From Tessaracoccus coleopterorum (GTDB lineage Bacteria; Actinomycetota; Actinomycetes; Propionibacteriales; Propionibacteriaceae), in contig NZ_JAANIJ010000001.1 in assembly GCF_011174705.1 (NCBI RefSeq), forward strand, positions 3,286,001 to 3,350,000: 64,000 nucleotides of DNA, in the 5' to 3' direction. The position numbers were made by a program, and so were the translations under genes. Position 1 is the stretch's first letter; each line of letters begins with the position of its first letter. Of the stretch, positions 49,240 through 57,845 are shown in pieces. The notes beneath the pieces were generated by a model, which made no database searches, was not told the origin of the DNA, and saw only the letters and a list, made by a program, of their open reading frames with translations.

Positions 49240-50695
49240 TCCGTTGGGATTCATGACCACCCCGCGCGAGGTGGCGGAGCGCCGTCCCATCGAGGAGCGG
49301 GTCCGTGACTGGAAGGAGGTGTACCCCGGCACCCCCGGGCGTGCCCTGCTCCCGATCATCTCCAAGCAGGCGGGCCGCTGCATGGACTGCGGCATCCCCT
49401 TCTGCAACAACGGCTGCCCGTTGGGCAACCTGATCCCGGAGTGGAACGACCTGGTCTGGCGGGGGAGTGGCAGCCCGCGCTGGAGCGCCTGCACGCCACC
49501 AACAACTTCCCGGAGTTCACGGGCCGACTCTGCCCGGCCCCCTGCGAGACGGCCTGTGTGGTCGGCATCAACCGCGACGCCGTCACCATCAAGAACGTCG
49601 AGGTCGCCATCATCGACAAGGCCTGGGACGACTCCCGCGTCACCCCGCAGCAGCCCGCCTGGCACACGGCCAAGACCGTCGCGGTCGTCGGATCGGGCCC
49701 CGCGGGGCTCGCCGTCGCCCAGCAGCTGACCCGGGCCGGCCACACCGTGGTCGTCTATGAGCGCGCCGACGCCATCGGCGGGCTCCTGCGCTACGGCATC
49801 CCCGAGTTCAAGATGGAGAAGTCGGTCGTCAACCGGCGCCTGAAGCAGATGGTGCTCGAGGGCACCCAGTTCAAGACCGGCGTGAACATCGGTGTGGACA
49901 TCATGGGCACGGATCTGCTGGAGCAGTACGAGGCCGTCGTGCTCGCCATCGGCGCGACGCTGTCGCGCGATCTGCCCGTGCCCGGCCGCGACCTCGGCGG
50001 CATCCACCAGGCGATGGAGTTCCTGCCGCAGGCCAACCGGGCCGCCCTCGGACAGCCGGTCGACAACCAGATCACGGCCGAGGGCAGGGACGTGGTCATC
50101 ATCGGTGGCGGCGACACCGGCGCGGACTGCCTCGGCACGTCGATCCGGCAGGGGCCCGCTCGATCACGCAGCTCGAGATCATGCCGATGCCGCCCGAGGC
50201 GCGGCCCGGCAACCAGCCGTGGCCGACGTATCCGATGACCTTCAAGGTCACCTCGGCGCACGAGGAGGGCGGCGACCGCGTCTACGCGGTGTCGACCACC
50301 CGGTTCGTGGGCGATGAGGCGGGCGACGTGGCGGGGCTCGACATCGTGGAGGTGCGCTTCGAGGCCGGTCGCTTCGTGGCGGTCGAGGGCACCGAGCGGC
50401 ATCTTCCCGCCCAGCTCGTGCTGCTGGCGATGGGCTTTTCCGGCCCGCAACAGTCGGGGCTGGTGGAGGAACTCGGCCTGGAGCTCGACCCACGCGGCAA
50501 CATCGTGCGCGACGACGACTACGCGACCAACGTGCCGGGGTCTTCGCCTGCGGCGACGCGGGACGCGGCCAGTCGCTCATCGTGTGGGCGATCGCGGAGG
50601 GTCGCAGCTGCGCCAACGGTGTCGACGCCTTCCTGAGCGGCTCGTCGAAGCTGCCGCGCCCCATCGGTCCCGAGGTGCGCCAGCTCCTCGTGTGA
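49232..50695 (+). CDS. gltD: glutamate synthase small subunit (frame broken)
   Basis: GltD (about 487 aa) carries FAD and takes electrons from NADPH for GltB. The N-terminal iron-sulfur cysteines are in [20 protein letters not shown] and [16 protein letters not shown]. The FAD motif is [17 protein letters not shown], with [20 protein letters not shown] after it. The NADPH motif is [20 protein letters not shown], and [20 protein letters not shown] is near the end. The frame breaks near 49470, 50158 and 50540. Its ATG lies inside the gltB end (8-base overlap), so the subunits are co-translated. A strong hairpin begins 5 bases after the stop. Confidence 0.95.
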
Positions 50696-50699
50696 CCCC

Positions 50700-50738
50700 G
50701 GACGCGGCGGCATCGCCCGGGGTGATGCCGCCGCGTCC
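50700..50738 (+). terminator. terminator after gltD
   Basis: GGACGCGGCGGCATC (50700-50714) pairs perfectly with 50724-50738 around a 9-base loop. It lies directly after the gltD stop and before the rpiB promoter region. Confidence 0.8.
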
Positions 50739-50775
50739 GTCCATCAACTACGCTGGGCACGTCGAAGGAGGACAC

Positions 50776-51247
50776 GTGCGGGTAGTCATCGCGAGCGATC
50801 ACGCGGCCATCGGGTTCCGGAAGGAGCTGGCCGAGGCGGTCCGCGGCCTCGGCCACGATGTGACCGACCTCGGGACCGACGATCCGGACCGCGCCGACTA
50901 CCCCTACTGGGGCAGCTGGCCGCGGAGGGGTCGCCGCCGGCGACTACGACCGCGGGATCATCATCTGCGGCTCGGGGATCGGAATCTCGATCGCGGCCAA
51001 CAAGACCCACGGCATCCGCTGCGTGGTGTGCTCCGAACCGTACTCGGCGGTGCTGTCCCGCAACCACAACGACACCAACATGCTGGCGCTCGGCGCCCGG
51101 GTGATCGGCGTCGAGCTCGGCAAGATGATCGCCTCCATGTGGCTCGAGGCCGAGTTCGAGGGCGGCCGTCATCAGCGCCGCGTCAACCAGCTCGGTGCGA
51201 TCGACGACGGCCTCCGGGTCGAGGATCAGGTCGATCCGGGTCGGTGA
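50776..51247 (+). CDS. rpiB: ribose-5-phosphate isomerase B (frame broken once)
   Basis: RpiB (about 157 aa) interconverts ribose 5-phosphate and ribulose 5-phosphate. It starts MRVVIASDHAAIGFRKELAE and has DYDRGIIICGSGIGISIAAN (catalytic Cys), KTHGIRCVVCSEPYSAVLSR, NHNDTNMLALGARVIGVELG and the C-terminal FEGGRHQRRVNQLGAIDDG. The frame breaks near 50922. The GTG start has GGAGGAC upstream; TACGCT (50749-50754) is a possible -10. The gene converges on the deaminase gene and their ends overlap by about 20 bases. Confidence 0.93.
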
Positions 51248-51730
51248 CCCCTGACGACGGCCAGGTGCCGCCGGTGGAGCCCGCGGACCCGGTCGGTCAG
51301 CGCCGGATCGGGGCCCGCCACCTCGGCCGCCGGAACGACCACCCGCACCGGTAGCGTCGCCACGGGGGAGCGGGAACGCCCCAGGCCCGAGCCAGCCCGA
51401 GAGCTGCTCCGACGACGCGGCGTAGACGATGCGTCCCAGGCCCACCCAGCCGTGCGCGGCCGCGCACATCGGGCAGTGCTCACCAGAGGTGTAGACCACC
51501 GACGCGGCGCGCTGCTGCGGCGTCAGGTGCCCCGCGGCCCAGCGGGCGATCTCGAACTCGGGGTGGCGGGTGTGGTCTCCGCCCTTGACGCGGTTCCGGT
51601 CGCGGAACACCACCTCGCCGTCCGCCGACACGAGCACCGACCCGAACGGCTCGTCCCCGTCGTCGAGCGCCTCCTCGGCCAGGTCGACCGCCAACGTCAG
51701 GAACCGGTGGTCCACGGATGTGATCTCCAT
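51226..51730 (-). CDS. nucleoside deaminase, CMP/dCMP-deaminase fold (frame broken once)
   Basis: This zinc deaminase of about 168 aa starts MEITSVDHRFLTLAVDLAEE and has EPFGSVLVSADGEVVFRDRN. The metal motif is TRHPEFEIARWA, with HPE where HAE is usual, and the zinc cysteines lie in SGEHCPMCAAAHGWVGLGRI. After a break near 51385 it reads VATLPVRVVVPAAEVAGPD. The nearest relatives are tRNA-adenosine/guanine deaminase-like proteins; the substrate is uncertain. The end at 51226 depends on the frame after the break. The ATG is 6 bases from a TAGCCT element. Confidence 0.85.
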
Positions 51731-51736
51731 CGCCCC

Positions 51737-51742
51737 AGGCTA
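51737..51742 (-). promoter_or_regulatory. -10 element of the deaminase gene, leaderless configuration
   Basis: TAGCCT on the minus strand is followed by GGGGCG and the ATG at 51730, with no ribosome binding site. Confidence 0.5.
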
Positions 51743-51761
51743 GCCGGGACGCCCGGAAACG

Positions 51762-51783
51762 GGTTCGGTAACGGTTCGGTAAC
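51762..51783 (+). repeat. tandem 11-bp direct repeat upstream of ROK regulator
   Basis: GGTTCGGTAAC occurs twice with no gap, at 51762-51772 and 51773-51783. It lies in the divergent region between the deaminase and the ROK gene, 50-70 bases before the ROK start, and could be a protein binding site. Confidence 0.6.
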
Positions 51784-51806
51784 TTCTGGCGGATCGGGTT
51801 GGTCCG

Positions 51807-51827
51807 AGTAAGTACATATGCTTTACT
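51807..51827 (+). promoter_or_regulatory. candidate operator of the ROK regulator
   Basis: AGTAAG (51807-51812), TACATATG, then CTTTACT (51821-51827) form a near-palindrome 7 bases before the ROK ATG. AT-rich palindromes with TTAGTAAAG-like arms are typical of ROK/XylR operators, so autoregulation is plausible. Confidence 0.4.
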
Positions 51828-51834
51828 AACAAAC

Positions 51835-52972
51835 ATGAACCCGGTGAACACGACCACGAGGAACGGCCTCCAGGCCGCTCAGCCGGGCGTGCTCGGGCTG
51901 GCCAAGGTGCTCCCGAGGACGCCCGCAGGTACAACCGCTCGCTCGTGCTCACCGTGCTCTTCCGGGAGGCTCCCATGAGCCGCGCCGACCTGGCCCGCGC
52001 CACCGGGCTGACCCGTGTCACCATCTCGGCGCTGGTGGCCGACCTGCTGGAGGACCGCTACGTGGTGGAGACGGGGCTGAGGGACGATGTGCGCCCCGGC
52101 AAGCCCGCCACCCTGATCGACCTCGACTGCGACAGTTGGTGCATCGTCACGATGGACCTGTCCGGCAACGACGTCCTGACGGGGCCCACCTCACCATCCG
52201 GGTGACGTGATCCACGCCGAGTCGCGCCCCGCCCCACCGGGGCTCCGAGATCCTGGACGCGGTGCTCGCGATGGTCGACGACCTGGTCCGCACCGCCCCC
52301 AGCCCGATCATCGGGATCGGGGTGGGCAGTCCGGGCATCGTCGACGCCGACGGCACCGTGCTGAGCGCCCCGAACTTCGGGTGGGAGCGCGTCGAACTGG
52401 CACGGCTGCTCGGCGAACGCGTCGACGTGCCCGTCATCGTCACCAACGACGCCAACGCGGCAGTGCTCGGCGAGTACATCTTCGCGGGCGCGGCGCAGGA
52501 CGTCCTCCTGATCCGCGTCGGTCGGGGCGTCGGCTCCGGGCTGCTCACCGGCGGGCGCCTGCTGACGGGCGCACACCTGGCCGGAGGTGAGCTCGGCCAC
52601 GTCACCATCGGCACCGACGGCGGCCCGCGCTGCGCCTGCGGCAAGGTCGGCTGCCTCGAGGCGTGGCTCGCCGCCGGCGCCCTCTCGGCCCGCCTGGCCG
52701 CGGGGGACTCCGGGCGCTCCGCGAGGCGGGGGAGCGGCTCGGCATCGCGCTCGCACCCGTCCTCGGTGTCCTCGACATCTCCGAGATCCTCCTCTCCGGC
52801 CCCCGGAACTGCTCGACGGCGAGCTCCGTGATGCCACCCTCGAAACCCTGCGCTCCAGGACCCTGACCGACTTCCACGATGCGGTCGAGATCCGGATGGC
52901 GGGGCAAGGCGACGACATCGTGCTGCGCGGTGCCGCCGTCCCCGTCCTCACCTCCCAGCTAGGGTCTTCTGA
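51835..52972 (+). CDS. ROK-family transcriptional regulator (frame broken)
   Basis: This repressor of about 379 aa has an N-terminal winged helix (NRSLVLTVLFREAPMSRADL, then ARATGLTRVTISALVADLLE) and a C-terminal sugar-kinase-like domain. That domain shows IIGIGVGSPGIVDADGTVLS, VIVTNDANAAVLGEYIFAGA, HLAGGELGHVTIGTDGG and the zinc motif CACGKVGCLEAW, which is the ROK consensus. It probably senses an amino sugar and controls the adjacent importer and hexosaminidase genes. The frame breaks near 51915, 52190, 52235, 52720, 52800 and 52965. Restoring one G at the last gives TGA 52970-52972 as the end, which is inferred. Confidence 0.9.
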
Positions 52973-53052
52973 CCCACCCCGCCCGCATCCGCGGCACCCA
53001 ACCAACAGGAAACAAGGACGCGCGAAGCGTCCAGACCGAACGGAGAACGACA

Positions 53053-54365
53053 ATGAAGTTCAAGCTCTCGGCAGTGGCCCTCGTCGGCGCCGCTGCGATG
53101 GCGCTGACCGCCTGCGGAGGCACCACGACCCCGAGGCGACAGGCTCACCCGCAGGCAGCCCCGACGCGACGTCCTCGGCCTCCGCCCCGGCGCCCGCGGC
53201 CGCTGAGATCCGCGTCTGGCTGGTCGGCACCGACACCCCCGCCCTGCGCGCGAGTACCTGACGAAGACCTTCGCCGAGCAGAACCCGGCAGCAAGATCGT
53301 GATCGAGGAGCAGCAGTGGACCGGGCTGGTCGACAAGCTGACCACCTCGCTCTCCTCCAACGACAGCCCCGACATCGTCGAGATGGGTAACACGCAGGCC
53401 GCCGCCTTCACGTCGGTCGGTGCCCTCGCCGACCTCACCGGCATCAGGGACGCCATCGGCGGCGACGACCTGCTCCCGGCTTCGTCGAGGCAGGCTCCTA
53501 CGACGGCAAGCTCTACGCCGCCCCGTACTACTCGGGCGCCCGCCTCGTGTTCTACAACACCTCGCAGTACGAGGCCGCAGGCGTGAGCGTCCCCACCACG
53601 CTCGACCAGTACGTGTCCAACTCGGTCACCCTCACCGAGAAGCTCCCCGGAGTCTCCGGCGTCTGGTTCCCGGGCAAGGACTGGTACAACGCCCTCCCGT
53701 TCATCTGGGAGAACGGCGGCGAGATCGCCGTCGAGAAGGACGGCAAGTGGGACGCCCAGTTCTCCAGTGCCGAGTCGCAGGCCGGCATCAAGCAGGTCCA
53801 GGAGATCATGACCAAGGGCTCCACCGCCCCCAAGGACGGCGACGAGCGTGACGCCTGGGTGCCGCTGCGCACCGAGAAGGCCGCCAGCCTGTCGGCCCCG
53901 AGCTGGGCGTACTGGTCGATCATCGCCGACGAGGACCAGAAGGAGACCGCGCTCACGAACACGCTCGGCTACTTCAACCTCCCCGGCAAGGACGGCGGCG
54001 TCGCCTCCGTGTTCGCCGGCGGCTCCAACATCGGGATCTCGGCCAAGTCGGCCAACCCCGAGCTCGCCGAGAAGGCGCTCGAGATCATCATGAGCGAGGA
54101 GTACCAGACGATCCTGGCCGAGGGTGGCCTCGTCCCGGCCCGCACCTCGCTCAGCGGCAAGGTCGCGGCGGCCACGCCCGAGCTGGCCAAGCTGATCGCC
54201 GACGCCGCCGTCAACGCGCGACTCACCCCGCCCAGCGCCAACTGGGCCGAGGTCGAGGCGCAGGGCCTCCTGCAGGACTTCTTCGTCCAGGTCGCCAACG
54301 GTGGTGACACCGCGGCGCTGGCCGCTGATCTCGACACCAAGATCGAGGCGATCCTGAACGCCTGA
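53053..54365 (+). CDS. sugar-binding lipoprotein of CUT1 importer, probable chito-oligosaccharide type (frame broken)
   Basis: This binding protein of about 437 aa has the signal peptide MKFKLSAVALVGAAAMALTA and a lipobox Cys, then a Ser/Ala/Pro-rich linker. The mature part includes IRVWLVGTDTPA, QWTGLVDKLTTSLSSNDSPD, IVEMGNTQAAAFTSVGALAD, YAAPYYSGARLVFYNTSQYE, VSGVWFPGKDWYNALPFIWE, NGGEIAVEKDGKWDAQFSSA and VFAGGSNIGISAKSANPELA. It resembles DasA/NgcE-like binders, and the downstream GH20 gene supports an amino-sugar ligand. The frame breaks near 53132, 53262, 53290 and 53482. A small hairpin at 53016-53032 precedes the gene. Confidence 0.88.
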
Positions 54366-54384
54366 TCCGTTCGCAGCCACACCA

Positions 54385-54425
54385 GGATGGGGTCCGGGGA
54401 CACAATTCCCGGGCCCGTCCCATCC
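54385..54425 (+). promoter_or_regulatory. hairpin between binding-protein and permease genes
   Basis: GGATGGG (54385-54391) pairs with CCCATCC (54419-54425), and inside CCGGGGA (54394-54400) pairs with TTCCCGG (54406-54412). Such structures between binding-protein and permease genes often stabilise or partly terminate the message so that more binding protein is made. Confidence 0.5.
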
Positions 54426-54458
54426 CGACAAGAAAGCCCGAGAGAAAGGGAGAGACCA

Positions 54459-55400
54459 ATGCTGGCTCCCCGCGGCACCTCCGCACCGAGCCCCGTGGCA
54501 GAGCGGGAGCGCAGACGCCCGTTCACACCCCTGGCCCTGCTCACCCCCGCCTTCGTGATGTTGGCCGTCTTCATCGGCTGGCCGGTCGTGCAGATGGTGA
54601 TCATGAGCTTCCAGGAGTACGGCCGCGCGCAGATATTCGGCAAGCCCGCCGAGTTCATCGGCGCCGCCAACTACGTCTCGGTCCTCACCGACCCCAGCTT
54701 CTGGGCGGTGCTCGGGCGCAGCGTCGTGTTCGCGGCGGTGTGCGTGGCCCTCACCATGCTCCTCGGTGTGGTCATCGCCGTGCTGATGACCAGGCTGGGG
54801 GCCGTCATGCGCACGGTCGTGTCCGTCGGACTGCTGCTCGCCTGGTCCATGCCCGCCCTGACGGCCACCATCGTGTGGGGCTGGATCTTCGACACGTCCT
54901 ACGGCCTGGTCAACCACCTGCTCACCCGGCTCACCGGCGACGACTGGATGGGCTACAGCTGGCTCATCAACCCCCTCCAGTTCTTCACCGTGGCGGGCAT
55001 CATCATCGTCTGGGGCGCGGTGCCGTTCGTCGCGCTCAGCCTCTACGCGGCGCTCACGCAGGTGCCCGGCGAGGTCCTCGAGGCGGCCTCCCTCGACGGC
55101 GCGGGCGGGCTGAAGCGTTTCTGGTTCATCACCGTGCCCTACATCCGCTCGATCCTGGTGGTCCTCCTGATCCTGCAGATCATCTGGGACCTGCGCGTCT
55201 TCGCGCAGATCTACGCGCTGCAGACCATCGGCGGCGTGCGTGAGACCACCAACACCATCGGCGTCTACATCTACAACGAGTCCATGGCCTCCGGGAAGCT
55301 CGGCACGGGCGGCGCCATCTCGGTGATCCTCGTCGCCATCATGCTCGCCATCTCCGCCTACTACATCCGGATCACCCTGAAGCAGGAGGATGACCAGTGA
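54459..55400 (+). CDS. sugar ABC transporter permease, MalF type (ROK-linked system)
   Basis: This intact permease of 313 residues has a basic cytoplasmic N-terminus and then LALLTPAFVMLAVFIGWPVV. Five further helices include VVFAAVCVALTMLLGVVIAV and ILQIIWDLRVFAQIYAL. The EAA loop is PGEVLEAASLDGAGGLKRFW. It pairs with the following MalG-type subunit. The ATG at 54459 follows AAGGGAGAG. The stop overlaps the next start (GTGA). No ATPase gene is present in this cluster either. Confidence 0.93.
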   Translation: MLAPRGTSAPSPVAERERRRPFTPLALLTPAFVMLAVFIGWPVVQMVIMSFQEYGRAQIFGKPAEFIGAANYVSVLTDPSFWAVLGRSVVFAAVCVALTMLLGVVIAVLMTRLGAVMRTVVSVGLLLAWSMPALTATIVWGWIFDTSYGLVNHLLTRLTGDDWMGYSWLINPLQFFTVAGIIIVWGAVPFVALSLYAALTQVPGEVLEAASLDGAGGLKRFWFITVPYIRSILVVLLILQIIWDLRVFAQIYALQTIGGVRETTNTIGVYIYNESMASGKLGTGGAISVILVAIMLAISAYYIRITLKQEDDQ

Positions 55401-56230
55401 ACACCAGGAAGCTCCTTACCCGCGGCGCGCTGAATGTCGCCGCGCTCATCGTCTTCGCCTGCTCGGCGTTCCCCGTCTACTGGATGGTCAACACCTCGCT
55501 GCTGCCCGGCTCCGCGATCAAGGGCGACACGGTGCACCTGTGGCCCGACCAGTTCACGCTGCGCAACTACGCGAGCGCCTGGGATGGTGGCTTCCTGCCC
55601 GCGCTGAAGGTTTCGCTCTCGGCCACCCTGATCACGCTCGTGGTGGCCCTGCTGTTCGCCTTCATGGCGGCGCTCGCCCTCTCCCGCTTCAAGTTCCGCT
55701 CCCGCAAGTCGATCATCGTCCTGGTCCTCGTGATCCAGATGATCCCGGCCGAGGCACTGATCATCTCGACGTTCCGCGTGCTCGACGGTTGGCACGCCCT
55801 CAACACGGTCCTCGGCCTCGCGGGCGTCTACATCGCCATGGTGCTGCCGTTCACCATCTGGACGCTGCGCGGCTTCGTCAACGGCGTTCCCGCCGACCTG
55901 GAGGAGGCCGCCATGATCGACGGCTGCAGCCGTTCGGGCGCCTTCTGGCGGATCACCTTCCCGCTGCTGGCCCCCGGCCTCGTCGCCACCGGGGTGTTCG
56001 CCTTCATCCAGGCATGGAACGAGTTCGTGTTCGCGCTGGTCATCATGACCCGACCCGAGAGCCAGACCCTCCCGATCTGGCTGCGCACCTTCGTGCAGGC
56101 CACGAAGGCCACCGACTGGGCGGTCGTGATGGCGGGCTCCACCCTGATGGCGATCCCCGTCGTCATCTTCTTCCTCATCGTCCAGGGCCGCATGACCTCA
56201 TCCATGGTCTCCGGCGCAGTGAAGGGCTGA
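55397..56230 (+). CDS. sugar ABC transporter permease, MalG type (ROK-linked system)
   Basis: This intact 277-residue permease starts with a short basic tail and the helix AALIVFACSAFPVYWMVNTS. It contains FAFMAALALSRFKFRSRKSI, the EAA loop PADLEEAAMIDGCSRSGAFW and the C-terminus GRMTSSMVSGAVKG. Such MalG-type subunits form the second half of the CUT1 channel. It is followed after 5 bases by the GH20 gene, so import and hydrolysis are on one transcript. Confidence 0.93.
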   Translation: MNTRKLLTRGALNVAALIVFACSAFPVYWMVNTSLLPGSAIKGDTVHLWPDQFTLRNYASAWDGGFLPALKVSLSATLITLVVALLFAFMAALALSRFKFRSRKSIIVLVLVIQMIPAEALIISTFRVLDGWHALNTVLGLAGVYIAMVLPFTIWTLRGFVNGVPADLEEAAMIDGCSRSGAFWRITFPLLAPGLVATGVFAFIQAWNEFVFALVIMTRPESQTLPIWLRTFVQATKATDWAVVMAGSTLMAIPVVIFFLIVQGRMTSSMVSGAVKG

Positions 56231-56235
56231 CCGGC

Positions 56236-57727
56236 ATGTCAGGGCTGCATCTCATCCCCGCTCCCGCCCACCTCGAGCGCACCGCCGGGCCTACCCGTTG
56301 GACGGTGCCCGGGTGACCGGGCCGCTCGCGCAGCTGCTCGTCGATGAGCTCGGCGCCGACTGCGGGGTCGCCGTCGGCGCAGCCACGGAGGCAGGCATCC
56401 AGCTCGCCATCGACGGTGGGGCGATCCGGAGTCGTACCGGCTCACGGTGACCTCCGCCGCGGTCCGCCTGACGGCCGCCGACCGTGCGGGCCTGCGCTAC
56501 GGCATCTTCACGATCGGTCAACTGGCAGAGCGCACCGCGGGCGGTACCGTGCTGCCTGCGGTCGTGATCGAGGACCGGCCCCGGTTCAGGTACCGCGGGC
56601 TGATGGTCGACACCGTGCGGCACTTCTTCGACGTCGACACCATCAAGGCGGTCATCGACCGCGCTGTGCGGCTCAAGCTCAACGCGCTCCACCTCCACCT
56701 GACCGATGACCAGGGCTGGCGCATCGAGACGCCGTCTCGTCCCGAGCTCACCGAGCGCGCGTCCGGGACGGCCGCGTTCGGAGGCGGGGCGGCTTCTACT
56801 CCGTGGCCGACTACGCCGGGATCGTCTCCTACGCGGCCGCCAACGACATGGTGGTGGTTCCGGAGATCGACCTGCCCGGGCACACCCACGCCGTCTCCCT
56901 GGCCTACCCCGACCTGGTCGAGGCCCCGGTCCTCCTCGACAGCGTCACCGAGACCATCGCGACCTTCGGCGGCGGGTACCCGTCACGGGTGAGCCCTACC
57001 AGGGCATCGCCGTAGGCTTCTCATCGGTGCGGATCGACCACGAACCCACCTACGAGTTCCTCGGCGACGTGCTCGGTGACCTCGCCGCCGCCACGCCCGG
57101 CCCTGGCTGCACGTCGGGGTGACGAGTGCCTCGGCACCGATCCGGCCGACTTCTCCCGGTTCATGTCGCGCGTCACCGGCATGGTCGCCGCGCTCGGGAA
57201 GACCCCGGTCGTGTGGCACGAGGCCGGCGCGGCCGAGGCCCTTGCACCGGGCACCGTCGGCCAGTTCTGGGGCTGCGATCCAACGACGCCGCCGTGGCCG
57301 CAAAGGCCCGTGCCTTCCCGGCTGGCGGGGCTCGCTGATCCTCTCACCCGCGGACTGCGTCTACCTCGACATGAAGTACGACCCGGACACCCCCTACGGC
57401 CTGGTGTGGGCCGACGGCCCCACGAGCGTCGAACGCTCCTACGACTGGGAGCCCTCGGAACTGATCGACGGGGTCGACGAGGCCGACATCCTCGGGGTCG
57501 AGGCGGCCGTCTGGACCGAGACCCTGACCAACCTCGCCGAGCTCGACCACATGTTCTACCCGCGGCTCGCCTCGGCCGCCGAGATCGCCTGGTCACCCGG
57601 GCGTGGGACCCGTCCGGAACGCACCTGGGAGTCGTTCGCCTCCCGCGTCGCGGGCCTCGGCCCGCTGTGGGAGAGCCAGGGGATCGCGCTCCGCCGCGAT
57701 CCGGGGGCCGACCTGGCAGGCGCCTGA
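56236..57727 (+). CDS. beta-N-acetylhexosaminidase, GH20 (frame broken)
   Basis: This GH20 enzyme of about 497 aa removes terminal GlcNAc or GalNAc. No signal peptide is seen (start MSGLHLIPAPAHLERTAG), so it should act on imported chito-oligosaccharides in the cytoplasm. The GH20b domain is followed by FRYRGLMVDTVRHFFDVDTI, LNALHLHLTDDQGWRIE, VVVPEIDLPGHTHAVSLAYP and, across a break near 57115, WLHVGGDECLG with the catalytic Asp-Glu. KTPVVWHEAGAAEALAPGTV and ILGVEAAVWTETLTNLAELD come later. Breaks are near 56312, 56432, 56785, 56985, 57115, 57283 and 57325, so this is one of the most broken genes. A terminator follows. Confidence 0.92.
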
Positions 57728-57740
57728 GCCGAGGCCATCC

Positions 57741-57767
57741 GTCCCTGCCCGCCGCCCGGGCAGGGAC
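57741..57767 (+). terminator. terminator after the GH20 gene
   Basis: GTCCCTGCCCG (57741-57751) pairs perfectly with 57757-57767 around a 5-base loop. It lies 13 bases after the GH20 stop. Beyond it, TAAGGT (57811-57816) is a possible -10 for dnaE. Confidence 0.75.
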
Positions 57768-57845
57768 GCCACGACCAGCCAGTCGATCGGTCCGGTTCCG
57801 GCGCGCCGGGTAAGGTGGGACGGCGTCACCGGCTTGGAGGAACAG

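Noticed and set aside
52981-53032. Small hairpin (GGACGC/GCGTCC, 53016-53032) before the binding-protein gene as a terminator of the ROK gene
   Set aside because: The stem is only 6 bp and lies within the likely leader of the next gene; too weak to call.
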